Source: CAVQBJ01 sp963724405 (GTDB lineage Bacteria; Actinomycetota; Thermoleophilia; Solirubrobacterales; Solirubrobacteraceae). From it: 64,000 nucleotides of DNA. Below, piece after piece: positions 50,258 through 58,964 of this stretch; the stretch's first letter is position 1; the number at the start of each line of letters is the position of its first letter. The notes under the pieces were generated by a model. The model did not search any database, was not told where the DNA came from, and was given only the letters and a program-made list of their open reading frames with translations. The position numbers and the translations under genes are program-made. The stretch is taken from assembly GCA_963724405.1 (NCBI GenBank), contig CAVRUQ010000016.1, forward strand, positions 248,001 through 312,000. Reading direction: 5' to 3'.

Positions 50258-50496
50258 TTCGAGGTCTGAGAGATGCTCTCGGAATTGGTCGCGGTCACCG
50301 GAGGCGCAGAGCCCCGGCGCTCCGCGGCTCCGGGCTGACCGGCCCGCGTCAGCGGTAAGGGGCCGTAGCGTCGTGGGTAGTTTGTCCTGGTGTCGGGGCG
50401 TCGGGGCGTGACTAGCGTACGGCGGGTACAGATCATCGTGATGCGGGTCGCGCCCGCTGGACTTGAACCCGACGGGAGCACGACGGGAGGGAACTC

Positions 50497-50940
50497 ATGC
50501 TGAACGAGGGCGGTGCAGCCACCAGTCAGGTCGTCTGCAAGAGGCTCCGCGCGAGGTGTGGGATCGGGCTGACTGTCGTCGGAGGCACCGTTGCGCTGGC
50601 CCTTGCGGCCGCGGCGCCTGCGGCCACCGTGAGCGGCTCCTCTCACGGCCTGAGCGCGAGCATGCACGCCGGAACGCACCACCCGACCGTCGGCGCTCGT
50701 TGGCCGGTGCAGTTCAGGGCCACAATCTCGGGCCGCGGCGTGCGGGCCATTGTCACCTACGAGTACCTCTACAGCGGGCAGGTCGTCTCCGTCAAGGCCC
50801 ACCACACCTTCACCGGCTACTTCTCCGACGCACTCATCTTTCCGGCTCAGGCCGTTGGCTATCCGCTTACCTTTCGCGCCGTTATCACCTCCGGCGGAGC
50901 GACGGTCAACCTCGATTACCCGATCCAAGTCGTGAAATGA
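50497..50940 (+). CDS. Small secreted protein of unknown function
   Basis: A 147-residue exported protein. The signal peptide has Arg/Lys, then IGLTVVGGTVALALAAAAPAATVSG, cleavage probably after Ala near residue 43. The mature part is beta-rich, Ig-like in rhythm (WPVQFRATISGRGVRAIVTYEYLYSGQVV, HTFTGYFSDALIFPAQAVGYPLTFRAVITSGG) and has no cysteine. I recognise no family. ATG 50497 follows a GGGAGGGAA ribosome site. Codon use looks less GC-extreme than neighbouring genes. Confidence 0.75.
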   Translation: MLNEGGAATSQVVCKRLRARCGIGLTVVGGTVALALAAAAPAATVSGSSHGLSASMHAGTHHPTVGARWPVQFRATISGRGVRAIVTYEYLYSGQVVSVKAHHTFTGYFSDALIFPAQAVGYPLTFRAVITSGGATVNLDYPIQVVK

Positions 50941-51253
50941 CCACCGGCAGCGGTGCCGAGGTCCGCGCCGAGCAGGCCCGGAGGCACCCTGGCGTGGTCG
51001 TCGCCGTCGGCCCGTTGCGCGGACCGGGCCGATCCTCGCCGCTCTCGAACCGCGGATCCGTTCAGCCGTTCCGGGATCGAATCATCGGGGCGCCGCCGCC
51101 CTGAACCCGCCGAGCATCGTGGCGGTCCGGGGGCTGTGCTTGACAACCCCGTGCCGATGCGAAAGGCTTGAAAATCAGGTTTCGGACCGCGACGGCGTAG
51201 GTTCAGGGGTGGTCATCGAGTTCGGTCTCGCGGCAGCGCGGTCTGGTCCGCGT
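50941..51253 (+). other. Gene-free gap before the TIG-domain gene
   Basis: About 310 bases without a credible gene. TTGACA at 51140-51145, with AAGGCT 17 bases later (51163-51168), is a possible promoter for the next gene. The A/T-rich stretch around 51160-51180 supports this only weakly. Confidence 0.35.
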
Positions 51254-52627
51254 ATGACGGTCAGCGTTGGGTCAAGACGAGGGTTACGGGTGGGTCAAGG
51301 AAGGCAATCGCGTCGTTCAGGGTTGGCAACGCGCACGGCGGCGAGTGTCGCTGTCTCGTTCGCGCTGATTGTGTTCGCGGCGCCGGCCGTGGCGAATGCG
51401 ATGACGTACACGTCGGCGCAGTTCGCACTGGCCTGCACGTTCCCTGGAGGGATGCCAACGATCGATGCCACGGCCAGCGTCACCGCTCCGGCCACGCTCG
51501 TAACGGGACAGTCCTTTTCGCCGTCCGTGCAGGTGACCCTGGCCGTTCCGTCGTCGTGGTACTCCCTACTCCAGCTGGTTCCGAGCGCGACCATCAACTT
51601 CGTGGCCTTTCCCGTCGACAGCGCCGGTGCGACCCCGGCATCGCTGAATTGGTTTCAAACGGCCGCGTCGGAGACGCTGACTTCGGCCTCGCCATCGAGC
51701 GTCAGCTTTCCCGCGTCTCCGGAGACGGTTGGTCCGTTCACGGTGACGGGGGTGGCCGGGACCAGCGTGGCGCTGACGCTCGACACCGCGCCCGGAGGCG
51801 TCCTCGCCAGCTTTGTTGCCGGCACGGTGCGGGCGTCCGTCACGTGCAGCGCACCAAGCCCTGCCGTGACGATCGCCTCGATTCCGATCGTGGCGCCCGC
51901 GGGCTCGGGCTCGGGCTCGGGCGGGGGCCCGGGCACCGGCGGGCCGGGCGGCGGCGGGGGCGGCGTCACGCCACCGACGGTGTCCGGCGTCAGCCCGAGC
52001 ATCGGCAGCACCGACGGCGGGACCCTTGTAACGGTCTCAGGGACAGGGTTCACGAACGGCGATGCCGTCGATTTCGGACCGAGTGCCGCGAGCGACGTGA
52101 CGGTCGCGTCCGGAACGTCGCTGACCGCCGTGGCGCCGGCCGGCGCCGCGGGTCCCGTCGACGTGACGGTCACGAACGCCGCCGGCACGTCGCTGGCGAG
52201 CGCGGGCGACCGCTTCACCTACCTCGCGGCGGACCGCACGGCGACGAGCGTCAGCCCACGCGTGGTCGGCGTGCCCGGGACGACGCTCTCCCTGGACGTG
52301 ACCTGTCCCCCGACGAAGGTCTCCTGTGCCGGCAGCGTGCTCGTGCGCACGGCGGATGCCATCGCCACCGGCAAGCTCGAGCGGGGGAAGCCGATCAAGG
52401 CGAAGGCGACGCTCGGCTCGGCCTCGTTCTCGCTCGCGGGCGGACAGCACCGCACCCTCGCGATCAAGCTCTCGGCGGCGAGCCAGGCGCTGCTGCGGCG
52501 CTACCGCGTGCTGAGCGCAAACGTTGAGGTGAAAGCTCACGACTCGTTCGGCGACCCCGGAGTCGTCACGGTGAAGACCCTCTTCAAGGCCCCGGCGCCT
52601 CCCTCGAGCACGAAGCGCAAGCCCTAG
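51254..52627 (+). CDS. Secreted IPT/TIG-domain protein
   Basis: A 457-residue exported protein. The long N-region ends in a signal peptide (TAASVAVSFALIVFAAPAVANA, cleavage near residue 49). Residues about 50-210 are a beta-rich domain (FALACTFPGGMPTIDATASVTAPATL onwards) with a Cys pair. A Gly/Ser/Pro linker follows (about 215-240), then an IPT/TIG Ig-like domain (PTVSGVSPSIGSTDGGTLVTVSGTGFTNGDAVDFG, to about 320), and a C-terminal Ig-like region (VSPRVVGVPGTTLSLDVTCPPTKVSC). It is probably a cell-surface or matrix protein. The frame opens earlier (GTG 51119). ATG 51254 is chosen to fit the signal peptide; GTG 51290 is also possible. Confidence 0.78.
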   Translation: MTVSVGSRRGLRVGQGRQSRRSGLATRTAASVAVSFALIVFAAPAVANAMTYTSAQFALACTFPGGMPTIDATASVTAPATLVTGQSFSPSVQVTLAVPSSWYSLLQLVPSATINFVAFPVDSAGATPASLNWFQTAASETLTSASPSSVSFPASPETVGPFTVTGVAGTSVALTLDTAPGGVLASFVAGTVRASVTCSAPSPAVTIASIPIVAPAGSGSGSGGGPGTGGPGGGGGGVTPPTVSGVSPSIGSTDGGTLVTVSGTGFTNGDAVDFGPSAASDVTVASGTSLTAVAPAGAAGPVDVTVTNAAGTSLASAGDRFTYLAADRTATSVSPRVVGVPGTTLSLDVTCPPTKVSCAGSVLVRTADAIATGKLERGKPIKAKATLGSASFSLAGGQHRTLAIKLSAASQALLRRYRVLSANVEVKAHDSFGDPGVVTVKTLFKAPAPPSSTKRKP

Positions 52628-52637
52628 CGTCGGCGGG

Positions 52638-52673
52638 ATGCTGCGCGTCGCGGTGGAGCGGGGTTCCGAATGA
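52638..52673 (+). CDS. Eleven-codon mini-ORF coupled to the glycosyltransferase
   Basis: ATG 52638 opens MLRVAVERGSE and stops at 52671-52673, overlapping the ATG of the next gene (52670) in another frame. TAGCGT (52625-52630) ends 7 bases before this ATG, the same geometry as the leaderless genes here. It may be a leaderless leader peptide delivering ribosomes to the glycosyltransferase start, or chance. Confidence 0.3.
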   Translation: MLRVAVERGSE

Positions 52674-54019
52674 AGCTTGCCGCCGTGACGTTCGGCTCGC
52701 GTGGCGACGTCGAGCCGTACGCCGCGCTCGGCGGAGAGCTCGCGGCCGCCGGATACGAGGTACGCCTGACGGCCCAGGAGGCGTTCAGGGACTTCGCCGG
52801 CGACGGCGGATTGGAGTTCTTCGGCGTACGCGGGCGCAGCATCCAGGATCTCGTCGACAGCCCGGAGGGCAAGGAGCTGGTGCGCAACCTGCGCAACCCT
52901 CTCGCCCTCGCCCGCCAACTGGGCTCGCTGAGAGACGCGCTCACGCACGAGCTCGAGCTCATCTACACCGACGTGCTGGCGGCGACCGAGGGCGCCGATG
53001 CGGTGCTGTGCTCCCCGGCGACGTTCCCGGCTCTCGACGTCGCCGCGCACCTCGGTCTCCCGGTCGTACAGATGCATCTGATACCGCTCGAGCCGACGTC
53101 ACGGTTTCCGGCCCCGGTCGCCTACATCAATGCGCGAACGCTGACGCCGCTTGGAAACCGTCTGTCGTACCCGATCGACGAGCTGCTGGTCTGGCGGCTG
53201 CTGAAGCGGGTCGTGGAACCGGTCCGCGGGCGCGTGCTCGGCTCGGGTCCACGCGCGCTGCGCGAGACGCTCGCGCAGCGTCGCCGCCGCCTCGGAGCGC
53301 TTGTCGGAATCAGCCCGAAGGTGCTGCCCCCGCCGCCAGACTGGTCGCGGGACGTCGTGTCCTGCGGCTACTGGTGGTCGAGCCCGCGCTCGAGCGAGCA
53401 GGGGTCGCTCGACGAGGCGACGTTGCGCTTCCTCGCCGCAGGCTCGCCGCCGATCTTCGTTAGTCTCGGATCGATGCCGATCGGGGATCCGCGCGCCGTC
53501 ACCGCCATCCTCGCCGGAGCCGCCCGCGATGCCGGCGTCCGCCTCATCGTCCAACGCGGTTGGGCCGGGCTCGGCGACGGACTCGAGTCAGATCACGTGC
53601 ACGTCGCCGGCGAGATGCCCCACGGGGCCATCTTCGACCACGTCGCCGCGGTCGCTCACCACGGCGGCGCCGGGACCACGGCCCGCGGCTTGCGGCACGG
53701 CAGGCCGACCCTCGTGATGCCGGTGCTTGCAGACCAGTTCTTCTGGGGGCGCCGCATGGTCGAGCTCGGCGTCGGTCCGTCGCCGCTGCCGCTCCGACGA
53801 CTCGGCCGTGGACCCCTCGCTCGGCGGCTGGCGGATCTCGCGAACCCGGCGTTCGCGCAGCGTGCCGGCGCGCTGGCGGCGGATCTCGAGCACGAGAACG
53901 GCGCGGCGGCGGCCACCGTGGCGCTCGGCCACTTCCTCGATGCATTCCGGGCATCGAGCCGTGGACGCGCGCGCGCCGGTACGAACCAGGACGTCGACGT
54001 CGACCGGGTCGCTGGATAG
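52670..54019 (+). CDS. GT1-family (UDP-glycosyltransferase-like) glycosyltransferase
   Basis: A 449-residue GT-B enzyme similar to sterol and rhamnolipid-type glycosyltransferases. The N-terminal domain starts MKLAAVTFGSRGDVEPYAALG, the family's acceptor-side glycine loop, and contains CSPATFPALDVAAHLGLPVVQMH. The C-terminal donor domain has PPIFVSLGSMPIGDP, VHVAGEMPHGAIFDHVAAVAHHGGAGTTARGLRHGRPTLVMPVLADQFFWGRRM, which includes the HHGGAGTT nucleotide-sugar motif. It should glycosylate a lipid or small hydrophobic acceptor. It probably shares an operon with the exporter 77 bases downstream. Confidence 0.9.
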   Translation: MKLAAVTFGSRGDVEPYAALGGELAAAGYEVRLTAQEAFRDFAGDGGLEFFGVRGRSIQDLVDSPEGKELVRNLRNPLALARQLGSLRDALTHELELIYTDVLAATEGADAVLCSPATFPALDVAAHLGLPVVQMHLIPLEPTSRFPAPVAYINARTLTPLGNRLSYPIDELLVWRLLKRVVEPVRGRVLGSGPRALRETLAQRRRRLGALVGISPKVLPPPPDWSRDVVSCGYWWSSPRSSEQGSLDEATLRFLAAGSPPIFVSLGSMPIGDPRAVTAILAGAARDAGVRLIVQRGWAGLGDGLESDHVHVAGEMPHGAIFDHVAAVAHHGGAGTTARGLRHGRPTLVMPVLADQFFWGRRMVELGVGPSPLPLRRLGRGPLARRLADLANPAFAQRAGALAADLEHENGAAAATVALGHFLDAFRASSRGRARAGTNQDVDVDRVAG

Positions 54020-54096
54020 GTGGGCGCGCGGCGACCAACCCAGCCGGCGGAGACCGGTGCGAGCGCGCACCACACGCCGCGCGCGCACCGTCGACG

Positions 54097-55731
54097 ATGA
54101 ACGCGGCCACGCGGAGCGACCCGGCGCCCCCTGGCGAGAACCCGGATCAGCGGTCGCCGAGGGAACCGGCGCCCTCGTCGGCCGCCCTGGAGCCCGCGGG
54201 GCTCGAAAGCCACCGCCTCGATCGCAAGGTCGTGCTCATCGCCGTCGTCGTCGTGCTCGGCATGTCCCTGGCGATCCTGGACTCCACCGTCGTCAACGTC
54301 GCCGTGGCCACGATCGCGCGCCGATTTCGCTCACCGCTGCCCACCGTTCAGTGGGTGGTGACCGGCTACACCCTCGCGCTCGCGGTCGTCATACCGCTCT
54401 CGGGCTGGGCCGCAGATCACTTCGGCACCAAGCGCCTGTTCCTCGGCTCGATCTCGGTGTTCCTGCTCGGCTCCGCGCTGTCCGGGGCGGCGTGGAGCGC
54501 CGAGTCGCTCATCGCGGCGCGCGTGCTCCAGGGTCTCGGCGGGGGAATGCTCGGCACGACCGGGATGACGATCCTCACACACGCCGCCGGTCCGCGACGC
54601 CTCGGGCGGATCACCGCGTTCGCCGGACTGCCCTTGCTCATCGCTCCGATCCTCGGCCCGGTCCTGGGCGGCTGGATGGTGGACAGCCTCTCGTGGCGCT
54701 GGATCTTCTTCATCAACGTACCCGTCGGCGCGCTCGCGCTGATCCTCGGACGGCGCGTGCTCGACTCAGAGCCCGGCAGGCGCGAATGCGGGCTCGACGC
54801 GATCGGTCTCGTGCTCCTCGTCGCGGGACTGGCGGGGCCGGTCATCGGTCTGGTGTCGATCAACACCTCGGGCGGCGTTCTGCACGCCGCCGTCCTCGGC
54901 CCGCTGGTTGGTGGAGCGGTGGCGCTCGCGCTCTTCGTGCGTCGCTCGTTACGCGTGCCGTACGCGCTCATCGACCCGCGTCTGTTCGAGAACCGAACGT
55001 TCGCGGCGGGAACGGCCACCTTCTTCATCGCCCTCGTTGCCGCGTTCGGGAGCCTGCTCGTGCTACCGCTGTACCTGCAGGCGGTCCGCGGCGAGACGGC
55101 GATGCAGACGGGGCTCCTGTTGACGCCGCTCGGGTTGGGCGCGGCGGTCGCGATCCCGATTGCCGGCCTGCTCGCCGACCGTGTGGCCGTGGGACGCCTC
55201 GTGCCGGTCGGCCTGACGCTGATCCTGTTCGGGTTCATCGGCCTGGCGCAGGTGGGGGTCGACACCTCCTACTGGCTCCTCGGCGTCGACCTTGCCGTTG
55301 TGGGTGCGGGCGTCGCCGCGACGATGGTGCCGATGTTCTCCAGCACCATGCGATCGCTGCGCAGGGAGCAGGTGGCGCGGGCGAGCACGACGATCAACAT
55401 CGTCCAGCAGGCCGGGGCGGCGCTCGGCACCGCCCTGCTGTCGAGCGTGCTCACGCATGAGCTCCGCAGCGGCGGCCTTGGTCGCGGCATCGGCGGCGGT
55501 GGAGCTGCCGTGAGGCTGCTCTCGGGTGCGAGCGCCGAGACCGCAGCAAGGGCCTTCGCCACGACGTTCGCGGTCGCGCTCCCACTGCTCCTCGTGGCGC
55601 TGATCGTCGCGATCGTGTTCCTTCCGAAGACGACTGCCGTGGTCGCCCGAAGGAGCGCTCGAGAAGGCGTGAGGCAGGCGCTAGCGTACGGCCCGCGTCA
55701 GGTCAGATGCCCCTGCGCCGAGAATACGTAG
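54097..55731 (+). CDS. DHA2-family MFS multidrug transporter
   Basis: A 544-residue, 14-helix major facilitator of the EmrB/QacA type. After a 40-residue polar N-terminus, the first helix carries VVLGMSLAILDSTVVNVAVATIARRF, the LDxTVVNVA motif of drug:proton antiporters. Motif A is WAADHFGTKRLFLGS and motif C-like GLPLLIAPILGPVLGGWMVDSLSWRWIFFINVPVG. The family exports hydrophobic drugs or lipids using proton motive force. Placed after a GT1 gene it may export a glycosylated product. Its last 34 bases overlap the convergent DUF2993 gene; the final residues (CPCAENT) lie in that overlap. Confidence 0.9.
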   Translation: MNAATRSDPAPPGENPDQRSPREPAPSSAALEPAGLESHRLDRKVVLIAVVVVLGMSLAILDSTVVNVAVATIARRFRSPLPTVQWVVTGYTLALAVVIPLSGWAADHFGTKRLFLGSISVFLLGSALSGAAWSAESLIAARVLQGLGGGMLGTTGMTILTHAAGPRRLGRITAFAGLPLLIAPILGPVLGGWMVDSLSWRWIFFINVPVGALALILGRRVLDSEPGRRECGLDAIGLVLLVAGLAGPVIGLVSINTSGGVLHAAVLGPLVGGAVALALFVRRSLRVPYALIDPRLFENRTFAAGTATFFIALVAAFGSLLVLPLYLQAVRGETAMQTGLLLTPLGLGAAVAIPIAGLLADRVAVGRLVPVGLTLILFGFIGLAQVGVDTSYWLLGVDLAVVGAGVAATMVPMFSSTMRSLRREQVARASTTINIVQQAGAALGTALLSSVLTHELRSGGLGRGIGGGGAAVRLLSGASAETAARAFATTFAVALPLLLVALIVAIVFLPKTTAVVARRSAREGVRQALAYGPRQVRCPCAENT

Positions 55732-56408
55732 GCGCCGTCCGTCGCACTGAAGTGCAACGAGTCGATCGCCACCTGCGGATCGCTGAACACCGTGATCGCG
55801 GGAAGCAGCGGAATGTTGGGCACGAGCACGATCTTGCCTCCCTGCGCCTCGAGGACCGCCGATGCACTGATCGTATGGCCGAGCACGTGCATACTTGCCG
55901 AGACGGACAACGCGCGTGTGCCGGCGCTGACCGCGCCCAGGCTGATACCGCGCGGGAGCGCGGACGCGATCTCACCCGGGGTGATCGCCGCGCTGCCGAC
56001 GAGCCTTGCCCCGCGCTTGCGCAGCGACAGGTTCTCGATGTGCACCCCGGTGCGCGTGACCAGCTGCGTCACGGAGGCATCCGCGTTGGTCGTCGACCTG
56101 ATCTGGTGAAGCAGGGCGGTGATGCTCGCGCGCTGGTGCGCGTGCAGCGTACCGATGTGCAGATTCACGTCGTCGGCCTGTCCGAAAAGGAGCTCGACCG
56201 CCGGTGCCGCCTGCACGGAGATGCTCACGTCGGACGCGAATGGCGTGAGATTCGCCTTCAGCCGGCCCGCGACGATTCCGGGCAGGAACGCCTGGCTCGC
56301 GGCCAGCGCGACGATCACGGCGCTGAGCGCGGCGACGACGGCAACTCGCGCGCGCCGGCTCGGCCTCCAGCCGCGGCGGGGCGGTCGCTCGGCCAGCTGT
56401 GCGCTCAT
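55698..56408 (-). CDS. DUF2993 (LmeA-like) lipid-binding membrane-anchored protein
   Basis: A 236-residue protein with one N-terminal membrane anchor (ARVAVVAALSAVIVALAASQAFLPGIVA, residues about 20-47) and an extracytoplasmic domain of the DUF2993 type, which is TULIP-like. Conserved features are VAGRLKANLTPFASDVSISVQAAPAVELLFGQADDVNLHIG, ITPGEIASALP and the C-terminal strand VLVPNIPLLPAITVFSDPQVAIDSL. The mycobacterial relative LmeA binds phosphoinositides and supports lipomannan synthesis. Here it is the last gene of the leftward acyltransferase-ABC operon, overlapping the permease stop by 4 bases (ATGA), suggesting a lipid acceptor outside the membrane. Confidence 0.82.
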   Translation of the reverse strand: MSAQLAERPPRRGWRPSRRARVAVVAALSAVIVALAASQAFLPGIVAGRLKANLTPFASDVSISVQAAPAVELLFGQADDVNLHIGTLHAHQRASITALLHQIRSTTNADASVTQLVTRTGVHIENLSLRKRGARLVGSAAITPGEIASALPRGISLGAVSAGTRALSVSASMHVLGHTISASAVLEAQGGKIVLVPNIPLLPAITVFSDPQVAIDSLHFSATDGAYVFSAQGHLT

Positions 56409-58951
56409 TCGTATCCCACCGCCTGGATGATGTTCATCGCCGAGGCGCGCTGCGCCGGCACGACCGCGGCCGCAAGGCCGGCGAGCACGCTCGCCAGGGC
56501 GACCACGATGGTCACCGCGACCGGCGGGCGGAAGCTGACGCCGGACAGGCCCGAGCTGACGCCGTGCACGTAGAAGTAGCCGATCGCCAGCCCGACGACC
56601 AGGCCGATCAGCGCGCCGGCGACGGTCAACAGCACGCTCTCATCGGTGACCATGCGTCCGACGGACAGCCGGCTCGCGCCCAGCGATCGCAGCACGCCGA
56701 TCTCGCGCGTTCGCTCGAGCACGCTGATCGTCATGGTGTTCACGACGCCGAGCAGGCTGACGACGATCGCGACGAGCATGATCGCGTAGAAGATCGCGAA
56801 CACCTGGTTGGTCTGGCCCTCGATCTTGCTCTTGATACCGGCGTTCGAGAGCACCGTCAGGTTCGGGTACGACCGCTGCACGAGCGCGTTGATCTCGCGC
56901 TGCACGAGCGGCCGCGCGCCGGCGGACTGCGTGAGCACATCGATCTGCGAATACCCGCTGACGCCGGTCAGCTTCCTGAAAGTATTCAGCGACATCCCGA
57001 TCTGCCGGTCCTCCAGCGACGCGCCCGATACGACGCCGGCGACCGTCGCCTTCACGTCCTGGCCCGGTCCCTTGAGCGTGATCCGGTCACCGGCGGCGAC
57101 GTGGCGGCGTCGCCACAGCTGGCCGCCGACGGTCACCTCGCCGCGCGCCACCTTGGCGTATACGGCCGCGGCACTCTGGCCCGTGAAGTTCAGCGTCGTC
57201 ACGCGCGCACGCACGTACGGGTCATAGCCGAGCGCCTGATAGTCGCCGCCGTCGTAGCCGCCCGACACGTACAGCTGTCCGACTCCGGTCGCGAGCTTGA
57301 CGTCGCGCTGTGACGCGATGTGCCGTGCGACGGCGGGGCTCATCGGCGTGCTCGTACCGTTACCACCCTCGCCGAAGTTCGCGGGCTGCACGGTGAAGTC
57401 CGTCAGCAGCTGCGTGTTGAGCTCGTCCGAGATGCTCCCGATCAGGCTGGCCCCGAGCGCACCGATCGTGGCGACGAGCGCCACACCGATCATCAGGCCC
57501 GAGGCGGTCGCGGCCGTCCGCACCGGGTTCGCGCGCGTGGAGTCGGCGGCTATGCGTCCCTCGATCGGCGTGAACAGCCGGATCGGCCCCGACAGCACGC
57601 GCACGAGGAAGGGAACGACCAACGGGGCGACAACGACCACTCCGCCGAACAGCACCACGACGCCGGCGATTCCGATCGCGAAGATCCTCGGCGGCAGTGT
57701 CGTGGCGGCCGCGAACTCATAGACACCCACGAGCCCGAGCGGGATCGCGATCACCCCGGCGATGATGCGACGGCGGCGATTGAGCGGGGCCGCTCCGTGC
57801 TCGGCCAGGACCGCGCGGATCGGCGAGATGCGTCCCGCTGCCAGCGCCGGTCGCAGAGCGCCCGCCACGGTGGCCGCGATCCCGGCGAGCGGCGCCACGA
57901 CGAAGGCGATGAGCGGGTACCGGAGCGAGCCGATCGGGTAGTTCACCGCTTGTACGAACAGCCCCATCACGTGGGCGAACAGGAACCCGATCCCCAGGCC
58001 GAGGGGGACTCCGACGAGCGACAGCAGCAGCGCCTCGAGCAGGATCGCACGCGTGATCTGTGGGCGCGAGGCGCCGATCGTCCGAAGCACCCCGATCTCG
58101 CGTGAGCGCTGCGCGACCGTCATGTTGAACGAGTTGAGGATCAGGAACGCGCCGACGAACGCCGCCATCGCTCCGAAGAAGTAGAGGATCGAGTCGAACG
58201 CCTTCAGCTGGCTGTCCACCTCGCTCGTGCGTTGCGACGGCGAAGCGACTTCGACGTTCGACGGCAGCTTGCCGCGCAGCGCCTGTTCGACGGCGGACAC
58301 GCCGTACGCCGAGGACACCTGTACGTCGACTTCCGTATAGCCCGAGTTGATCGCGTACAGGCCGCGGGCGCGGCTGAGCGGGATCGCCGCGAATCCCTGG
58401 CCTCCGGATTGCGCGTCGCTGCCGTACTGGGTGAGACCGACGATGTGGAACGACGCTACGCCGTTGGGCGTCGCGAGCTTGACGGTCTGTCCGACGTGCA
58501 GATCGTGGCGCTGGGCGAAGTCGGCGTCGACGTTGATGCTGTTGCTGGCGCTGATGCGCTGCCCGGCAGTCAGCGGCTCGGCGGTGAGGTCCGGCGCCTT
58601 CGGGTTGACACCGACGACGGTCAGCTGGTCTTCCTGGGCGGTCGATGCCTTTCCCTTCTTCAGGAGTGAGAGCGTCGACTGGATCTGGGCGGTCGCGAGC
58701 TTCACGCCTGCGGTATCGCGGACCTCGCCGACCACCGTGGGCTTGAGCGTGCCCTGCCCGCCGGCGCCGGTGACGACGAGGTCGACCTTTCCGTACACCG
58801 ACGAATAGAGGGCGTCGAAGCTCGACAGGAGCGTCTTCGAGAGCGACAGGACGGAGAAGATGAGGCCGATGCCGAGCGCGATGCCGAGCACGTTCAGGAA
58901 CGCGCGGGACTTGTGCGAGCGGATGTTGCGCGAGGCGATCCACCAGGGCAC
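56405..58951 (-). CDS. ABC transporter permease, FtsX/MacB type
   Basis: An 848-residue permease with two FtsX units. An N-terminal helix (KSRAFLNVLGIALGIGLIFSVLSL, residues about 13-36) is followed by a large extracytoplasmic MacB-like domain (to about 245), three helices of the first FtsX domain (ILYFFGAMAAFVGAFLILNSFNM; LLLSLVGVPLGLGIGFLFAHV; LIAFVVAPLAGIAATVAGAL), more helices, a second extracytoplasmic domain (about 515-720) and the final FtsX domain (VFAIFYAIMLVAIVVSLLGVVNTM; LLTVAGALIGLVVGLAIGYFY; VAVTIVVALASVLAGLAAAVVPA). Such permeases move lipids, peptides or lipoproteins with a separate ATPase, here the gene 13 bases upstream. Confidence 0.92.
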   Translation of the reverse strand: MPWWIASRNIRSHKSRAFLNVLGIALGIGLIFSVLSLSKTLLSSFDALYSSVYGKVDLVVTGAGGQGTLKPTVVGEVRDTAGVKLATAQIQSTLSLLKKGKASTAQEDQLTVVGVNPKAPDLTAEPLTAGQRISASNSINVDADFAQRHDLHVGQTVKLATPNGVASFHIVGLTQYGSDAQSGGQGFAAIPLSRARGLYAINSGYTEVDVQVSSAYGVSAVEQALRGKLPSNVEVASPSQRTSEVDSQLKAFDSILYFFGAMAAFVGAFLILNSFNMTVAQRSREIGVLRTIGASRPQITRAILLEALLLSLVGVPLGLGIGFLFAHVMGLFVQAVNYPIGSLRYPLIAFVVAPLAGIAATVAGALRPALAAGRISPIRAVLAEHGAAPLNRRRRIIAGVIAIPLGLVGVYEFAAATTLPPRIFAIGIAGVVVLFGGVVVVAPLVVPFLVRVLSGPIRLFTPIEGRIAADSTRANPVRTAATASGLMIGVALVATIGALGASLIGSISDELNTQLLTDFTVQPANFGEGGNGTSTPMSPAVARHIASQRDVKLATGVGQLYVSGGYDGGDYQALGYDPYVRARVTTLNFTGQSAAAVYAKVARGEVTVGGQLWRRRHVAAGDRITLKGPGQDVKATVAGVVSGASLEDRQIGMSLNTFRKLTGVSGYSQIDVLTQSAGARPLVQREINALVQRSYPNLTVLSNAGIKSKIEGQTNQVFAIFYAIMLVAIVVSLLGVVNTMTISVLERTREIGVLRSLGASRLSVGRMVTDESVLLTVAGALIGLVVGLAIGYFYVHGVSSGLSGVSFRPPVAVTIVVALASVLAGLAAAVVPAQRASAMNIIQAVGYE

Positions 58952-58964
58952 GGCGGGACCCGCC

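Noticed and set aside
50440..50520. A tRNA-like T-loop signature (GGACTTGAACC) suggesting a minus-strand tRNA or an attachment site
   Set aside because: The T stem does not pair, and no acceptor, anticodon or D arm follows; the stretch is the leader of a secreted-protein gene with a good ribosome site.
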